In this document: positions 15,471 through 19,721 of the stretch, one piece after another
How the letters are laid out: each line of letters begins with the position of its first letter
Numbering within the stretch: position 1 is the first letter of the stretch
Source of the DNA: an uncultured Flavobacteriia bacterium
GTDB lineage: Bacteria; Bacteroidota; Bacteroidia; Flavobacteriales_D; Crocinitomicaceae
Direction: 5' to 3'
Assembly (NCBI GenBank): GCA_903887095.1
Contig: CAISOQ010000142.1
Coordinates: 1-19,721 of the forward strand
Length of the DNA stretch: 19,721 nt
Position numbers and translations under genes: made by a program
The notes under the pieces: generated by a model
Database searches by the model: none
The model's input: the letters and a program-made list of their open reading frames with translations, nothing else
What the model was told of the DNA's origin: nothing

Positions 15471-16469
15471 ATGAATCCAGAAAGAAAGATAGCTGTCATT
15501 GGAGGTGGAAGCTGGGCAACTGCCCTGGTTAAAATCTTGTGCAACAATCTTTCATCAATAAATTGGTGGATGAGAAGTGAAGGAGCCGTGGCCCATATTC
15601 TCAAATACAGGCACAATCCCAATTATTTGCAATCTGTCGAATTCGACCTCAACAAAATTAATGTAAGCACTGATTTACAGGAAATTATACGGCCTGCTGA
15701 CATCGTGATTATTGCTACTCCTTCGGCTTTTTTGAATCAGATTTTTGAAAATTTTCCAGTTGAATTACTGAAAGATAAAATTGTGTTCTCAGCTGTAAAA
15801 GGTATTATTCCTGAATACAATGCAATTCCTGCAAGATTCATTCATAAAACATTTGGCACACCTTACAACAATATAGGAATCATATGTGGTCCATGTCATG
15901 CGGAAGAGGTAGCATTGGAACGCCTGTCTTATTTAACCATTGCAGGACATTCGGACAAGGTCGCTGAGGAAATGGCCGAAATATTAAGTTGCCGCTACAT
16001 AAAAACGACCGTTTCAGACGATCTTTTCGGAACCGAATTGTCGGCAGTGCTTAAAAATGTTTATGCCCTTGCATCAGGAATTTGCTCTGGTTTGGGTTAT
16101 GGTGACAATTTTCAATCAGTGCTGATCGCAAATGCCATTCAGGAAATTGAAAATTTCATCGACGAAGTAAGTCCAATTCATAGGGATGTTAAATCCAGTG
16201 CTTATTTGGGAGATCTTTTGGTGACTGCCTATTCCAAATTCTCTCGCAATAGAACCTTTGGCTTTATGATAGGTAAAGGTTACTCCGTAAAAACCGCTCA
16301 ATTGGAAATGGACATGATTGCTGAAGGTTACTATGCAACAAAATGTGTCATGGAAATCAATAAGAAGTTTCAAGTTGAAATGCCAATTGTTGAAGCTGTA
16401 TACAACATTCTCTACGAAAAAATTTCCCCAGTCATAGAAATGCGTATTTTGACTGATAAGTTGAGTTAA
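15471..16469 (+). CDS. gpsA: NAD(P)H-dependent glycerol-3-phosphate dehydrogenase
   Basis: GpsA reduces dihydroxyacetone phosphate to sn-glycerol 3-phosphate, the precursor of membrane phospholipids, in the cytoplasm. From ATG 15471 the protein has 332 residues, normal for the family. The Rossmann motif AVIGGGSWATA is near residues 8-18. It is followed by the NAD-binding strand IVIIATPS, then SAVKGI with the family's conserved Lys, GPCHAEEVA, and ELSAVLKNVYALASG, in which the Lys of KNVYAL is the catalytic one. GDLLVTAYSKFSRNRTFG carries the substrate-binding SRN. GPCHAEEVA replaces the commoner GPSFAxEV, a form I associate with Bacteroidota. A TTG at 15459 would add four residues but conflicts with the -7 box. 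The next gene lies 76 bases downstream on the same strand. Confidence 0.93.
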   Translation: MNPERKIAVIGGGSWATALVKILCNNLSSINWWMRSEGAVAHILKYRHNPNYLQSVEFDLNKINVSTDLQEIIRPADIVIIATPSAFLNQIFENFPVELLKDKIVFSAVKGIIPEYNAIPARFIHKTFGTPYNNIGIICGPCHAEEVALERLSYLTIAGHSDKVAEEMAEILSCRYIKTTVSDDLFGTELSAVLKNVYALASGICSGLGYGDNFQSVLIANAIQEIENFIDEVSPIHRDVKSSAYLGDLLVTAYSKFSRNRTFGFMIGKGYSVKTAQLEMDMIAEGYYATKCVMEINKKFQVEMPIVEAVYNILYEKISPVIEMRILTDKLS

Positions 16470-16513
16470 ACTGCTGGTTTTATTTATTACCTACTTTTTT
16501 ATTTGATTAGCTT

Positions 16514-16534
16514 AAACAGTAATTCTCACTGTTT
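16514..16534. other. Perfect inverted repeat between gpsA and the TIGR01777 gene
   Basis: AAACAGT (16514-16520) and ACTGTTT (16528-16534) form a 7-bp perfect inverted repeat with a 7-base spacer, ending 11 bases before the next ATG. It could be a leader hairpin, a weak terminator for gpsA (no clear T-run follows), or an operator. Confidence 0.35.
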
Positions 16535-16545
16535 GTTATACCATT

Positions 16546-17454
16546 ATGGAAAATCAAGAAGATTTCATTCTAATAGCTGGGGGAACCGGGTTAATCGGTG
16601 AGCGTCTAAAAAAAGTCTTTTTAGAAAATGGTTGCCGCGTTGGCATTTTAACACGCACACCAAAAGACAAAGATCACTATTCATGGGATCCTGCTCGGAA
16701 AACTATCGATAAGAAAATTCTTGGAGAAGTGACTGTTCTTATCAATCTCAGTGGAGCAGGAATTGCTGACAAACGCTGGACAAAAGAACAAAAAGAAGAA
16801 CTCTACTCCTCACGAATAGGAACGAATGAATTCCTATTTTCTCAGTGTTCACACATGCCAAAATTAAAGCAATTTATCACTGCTTCAGGAATCAACTGTT
16901 ATGGGTATGATCATCCTAATCGGGAACATCTTGAATCAGATTCATTCGGGAAAGATTTTCTTTCTGACTTGGTTGAAAAATGGGAAGAGAGTGCGGATTT
17001 ATTTAATGAAAAGTACATCGTATCCAAAATACGAACTTCTGTTGTTTTGGATCAAAAAGGAGGTGCCTTACAAAAAATGCTTTCACCTGTTCAATGGGGA
17101 ATAGGTTCTGCACTTGGAACTGGGAAACAGTTTATGCCTTGGATTCATGCTGAAGACCTTGCTAACATTTATTTACACGTCGTATCTCATGAATTAAATG
17201 GATCTTACAATGCACTTGCCGGGAATGTGACAAATGAGTTTTTCACGAAATCGTTAGCAAGCACCCTACACAAACCATTTTTCTTTCCAAAAATTCCATC
17301 CATCGCGATGAAATTGCTCTTTGGCGATATGTCAAGTGTATTATTGGAAGGGTTGCAGGCCTCCAATCAAAAGCTAAAGGACACAGGTTTTGTCTTTCAG
17401 TATGAAAATTTAGACGACGCTTTATCGAACCTCTTACTTTCTAAATCCAAGTAA
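16546..17454 (+). CDS. TIGR01777 family NAD(P)-binding SDR (epimerase-like, YfcH type)
   Basis: The 302-residue product belongs to the TIGR01777 branch of extended short-chain dehydrogenases (E. coli YfcH and plant SulA homologue relatives), whose substrate is not firmly known. It has the Rossmann motif IAGGTGLIGERL (11-22), LINLSGAGIADKRW, a family hallmark, a YSSRIGTN segment, ITASGINCYG, in which the SDR Tyr region is preserved, and MPWIHAEDLA. The C-terminal DUF1731-like tail, with LLEGLQASNQKLKDTGFVFQYENLDDAL, is complete. There is no signal peptide, so it should be cytosolic. The ATG at 16546 gives a natural N-terminus. It is in the same direction as gpsA but separated by 76 bases with an inverted repeat, so it may be transcribed separately. 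Its stop directly abuts the convergent PhoH stop. Confidence 0.92.
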   Translation: MENQEDFILIAGGTGLIGERLKKVFLENGCRVGILTRTPKDKDHYSWDPARKTIDKKILGEVTVLINLSGAGIADKRWTKEQKEELYSSRIGTNEFLFSQCSHMPKLKQFITASGINCYGYDHPNREHLESDSFGKDFLSDLVEKWEESADLFNEKYIVSKIRTSVVLDQKGGALQKMLSPVQWGIGSALGTGKQFMPWIHAEDLANIYLHVVSHELNGSYNALAGNVTNEFFTKSLASTLHKPFFFPKIPSIAMKLLFGDMSSVLLEGLQASNQKLKDTGFVFQYENLDDALSNLLLSKSK

Positions 17455-18780
17455 TTACAAAAGATCGTTTGCTAAATTCGCTAGCTCAGAACGCTCTCCT
17501 TTTTCCAGTTTTACGTGCGAAAATAATTCTTGTCCTTTCAAACGGTCAATAAGGTATGCAAGTCCATTACTGTTTTCATCCAGGTAAGGCGTATCAATCT
17601 GATGTACGTCGCCCGTAAAGACAATTTTAGTGTTCTCTCCCGCGCGAGTAATGATTGTTTTTATTTCATGCGGCGTAAGGTTTTGAGCCTCGTCAATGAT
17701 AAACATGATATTCGAAAGGCTTCTTCCACGAATAAATGCGAGCGGAGTAATAACGATTTTTCCAGCTTGTTCCATTTCAAGAATTGCCTTGTGTTTTTTC
17801 TCATTCTCCCCAAATTGCGCCTTTATGAACTTTAAATTATCCCACAAAGGCTCCATATAAGGTCCAATTTTATCATTGGCATCACCAGGAAGAAACCCAA
17901 TATCTTTGTTCGAAAGTGGAACGATAGGTCGTGCCAAGATCACTTGATGAAACGATTTACTTTGCTCAAGAGCAGATGCTAAAGCAAGTAAGGTTTTTCC
18001 CGTTCCAGCGACACCTTGCAATGCTACCAACTTAACATTCGGATTCATCAGCGCATTGAATGCAAATGCTTGCTCAGCATTTTTCGGTTTAATACCATAG
18101 ATGTATTCCTTCTCAATTCTTTCGAGCTGATCTGTTAGGTGATTATAGCTTGCAAGCGAAGAACTTTTTCCATTTTTTAAGATATAGTAACCATTGGCTA
18201 CTTTTTTATTCCCTAGAATGCCATCTTCATCAATTTTTCCGCTCGTGAAAATATGGCGAATGATTTCTGAATCAACTCCTTCAATTGTATATGCCGATGA
18301 TTGTTCAAGGTGATTATTGTCCACTTTACCCGTTTCATAATCCTCAGCTGCAATGCCTAATGCTTTCGCCTTAATGCGCAAATTGATGTCCTTGGTGACG
18401 AGAATAACTTCTTTCTTTAATTCAGTTTCCTTTAGAAAAAGAGCAGCATTGATGATCTTATGGTCATTCTTACCTACAGAATAGACATACTCAGCATTGA
18501 TTTCACGCGGATTGTTTTCCAGAATCACCCTGAAACTACCCATTCCTTTGCCCAGTGAAATCCATTCCTGTAAACTTCCGCTTACAGAAAGTTTATCGAT
18601 AAAGCGAATCACCTCTCTTGCTGAAAAATTCTTGGTGTCGTTTCCAATCTTGAACTTATCTAACTCTTCCAACACAGTAATTGGAATAGCAACATGAGCG
18701 GTTTTAAAATTGGTGATTGCTTGATGGTCGTGCAGAAGCACGGAAGTATCAAGAACGAAGATCTTTTGCTTTTTTGACAT
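17455..18780 (-). CDS. PIN domain-PhoH family ATPase
   Basis: This protein joins an N-terminal PIN ribonuclease domain to a C-terminal PhoH-type P-loop ATPase, the PhoH2/YlaK arrangement. In other bacteria such proteins unwind and cleave RNA. Numbering from the upstream ATG at 18795, the PIN acidic residues are Asp16 (VLDTSV), Glu44 (VLEELD), Asp111 (KNDHKII) and Asp136 (VTKDINLR). Walker A is GVAGTGKT (261-268), Walker B is IMFIIDEAQ (363-371) and VFTGD (392-396) follows. All key residues are present and the length (446 or 441) is typical. I prefer ATG 18780 (MSKKQKIFVLDT), closer to the usual N-terminus; ATG 18795 would add five residues. No antitoxin-like small gene is seen next to it, which suits a chromosomal PhoH2-type enzyme rather than a toxin pair. 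Confidence 0.93.
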   Translation of the reverse strand: MSKKQKIFVLDTSVLLHDHQAITNFKTAHVAIPITVLEELDKFKIGNDTKNFSAREVIRFIDKLSVSGSLQEWISLGKGMGSFRVILENNPREINAEYVYSVGKNDHKIINAALFLKETELKKEVILVTKDINLRIKAKALGIAAEDYETGKVDNNHLEQSSAYTIEGVDSEIIRHIFTSGKIDEDGILGNKKVANGYYILKNGKSSSLASYNHLTDQLERIEKEYIYGIKPKNAEQAFAFNALMNPNVKLVALQGVAGTGKTLLALASALEQSKSFHQVILARPIVPLSNKDIGFLPGDANDKIGPYMEPLWDNLKFIKAQFGENEKKHKAILEMEQAGKIVITPLAFIRGRSLSNIMFIIDEAQNLTPHEIKTIITRAGENTKIVFTGDVHQIDTPYLDENSNGLAYLIDRLKGQELFSHVKLEKGERSELANLANDLL

Positions 18781-18886
18781 GGCCTGAATTTTCAATGAAT
18801 ATAATTTTAATTATCACTCAAACAAGAAATACCAGGAAACATATTTATCTACATAGAGCTGTTAGTATTTTATGTTCAATGAAAAA

Positions 18887-19721
18887 TCAAAAGAAGCGAT
18901 TCCGCCGAATAATGCGGTCGACAGGGATGTAAATAGACCCAAATGCTTCGTATTTACTGAGGGAGTCTATGCTGAATTGGATTTTCGTACCCTTTTGCGT
19001 CCAGATACCATTATTAGCTAAGTACTCCTCTGTTCTGGGAACATAATCACCACTATGGAAATAGTAGTAAGTCCCTCTTTTCTGCATTTTTAATGGCGGC
19101 GAAAACAAGAATCTAAAGCTTTCATTTTCTTGCGTTAAAATTCCTTTGGCAAATAATTTATTCATTAATCTCCTGTCGTTGCCATTCATTGAAAGCATCA
19201 AAGAAAATCCGGGCACCTTTACTTCTTTCTCTTTCTCGACTTCTGTAACGTTAAAATCCTCATCCAACACTGATTCTATATAAGTCTCCTTCACCAATTG
19301 GTATCCACCCTGCCTAAAGGACAAGTCTCCTTCCCAAGCATCCATAAATTCCTTTGTTGGGAAGCTGACTTTTTTGCCCGCCTTTACGATCCATTTATAC
19401 AAAGGATCTTCAGGTTCATCCCTAAGTTTACTGATGTCCAAATGTATGTTGAGCATTTTTGAAACAAATTCTCCTGCTCTAAAGTTCAAACCAGTTGACT
19501 TCATTGAAATATTCAATGGCTTTTCATTTCTGACATACGCCTTCAAACTAAAACTAATGGAATCGCTGTCATGGGCAAAAATGGCGGTTTTTATACCATT
19601 CTCTTTCAATTTTGACCAATTTGAAAAAATCACCAATTTCTCATCCTTGAATTGTTTTTCTGTGAGAAAAGCCTTCCACGTAGGAGAAAGATCGTTGCGT
19701 TTCGCTTTTGTAACTCTATCA
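18887..19721 (-). CDS. 3' part of an unrecognised gene (right-edge partial)
   Basis: The reading frame is open from the window edge (first complete codon at 19720) to the TGA at 18887, so 277 C-terminal residues are visible and the start is outside. The internal TTG at 19636 is not a credible start, because 28 further in-frame codons upstream are of similar character. The protein is soluble in this part, charged and mixed alpha/beta, with a WEGDLSFRQGG stretch, a charged loop (VTEVEKEKEVKV) and a basic end (RIIRRNRFF). No catalytic motif is visible. It loosely recalls DUF4836-type exported lipoproteins of Bacteroidota, but I cannot confirm that without the N-terminus or a profile search. It lies 91 bases upstream of the PhoH gene start on the same strand. 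Confidence 0.75.
   Translation of the reverse strand, partial: DRVTKAKRNDLSPTWKAFLTEKQFKDEKLVIFSNWSKLKENGIKTAIFAHDSDSISFSLKAYVRNEKPLNISMKSTGLNFRAGEFVSKMLNIHLDISKLRDEPEDPLYKWIVKAGKKVSFPTKEFMDAWEGDLSFRQGGYQLVKETYIESVLDEDFNVTEVEKEKEVKVPGFSLMLSMNGNDRRLMNKLFAKGILTQENESFRFLFSPPLKMQKRGTYYYFHSGDYVPRTEEYLANNGIWTQKGTKIQFSIDSLSKYEAFGSIYIPVDRIIRRNRFF

Noticed and set aside
17455..18795. PIN domain as a VapC-like toxin of a toxin-antitoxin pair
   Set aside because: The PIN domain is fused to a complete PhoH ATPase and no small antitoxin-like gene lies beside it. The arrangement fits the chromosomal PhoH2/YlaK type.
18796..18886. Promoter for the PhoH gene (TATGTTTC on the minus strand)
   Set aside because: It has one mismatch at a key base of the -7 box and no -33 element, so it is too weak to list as a feature.
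1..19721. CRISPR array, tRNA/rRNA, insertion sequence, prophage or defence island
   Set aside because: I saw no regularly spaced repeats, no cloverleaf-like sequences, no transposase or integrase motifs, and no compositional break along the window.

Overview
This window reads as ordinary chromosomal DNA of a low-GC member of the Bacteroidota, most likely order Flavobacteriales. That placement is inferred from three things. A secreted protease carries a C-terminal type IX secretion (T9SS) sorting domain. Several genes are preceded by the Bacteroidota -7 promoter box TAnnTTTG, with almost no Shine-Dalgarno sequences. The protein set (HemW, GpsA with a GPCHAEEVA motif, PIN-PhoH, an AIM24-like protein) also fits. 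Genus cannot be fixed from the sequence alone.

Layout, left to right: (1) a PLP-dependent Cys/Met metabolism enzyme (+), convergent with recJ (-). (2) A putative exported protein (+) with no ATG start, convergent with a TIGR00266/AIM24 protein (-). (3) A small helical protein (-), divergent from hemW (+), which is followed by a VanZ-like gene in a probable operon. (4) An aldehyde dehydrogenase of the 2-aminomuconate/2-hydroxymuconate semialdehyde type (+), convergent with a secreted lysyl-endopeptidase-like T9SS protease (-), with a hairpin between them. (5) Uridine kinase (udk, +) overlapping by 4 bases a 1204-residue multi-pass membrane histidine kinase (+). (6) A small three-helix membrane protein (-). 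(7) gpsA (+) and a TIGR01777 sugar-nucleotide-epimerase-like SDR (+). (8) A PIN-PhoH ATPase (-). (9) The 3' part of an unrecognised gene (-) that runs off the right edge.

The genes are mostly single housekeeping units (DNA repair, haem handling, phospholipid precursor, nucleotide salvage), with one exported protease and one orphan sensor kinase. They do not form one pathway. The coding strand alternates often, and four of the five convergent junctions have only 0-8 bases between stop codons. The longest stretches without a gene are about 200 bases (10516-10728 and 15263-15470), and both are described. I see no tRNA, rRNA, CRISPR array, insertion sequence, phage gene or defence cassette. I did not find a convincing new multi-gene system. 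The items most worth a second look are the sensor kinase overlapping udk, the lysyl-endopeptidase-like protease, the possibly leaderless hemW and the exported gene lacking ATG.
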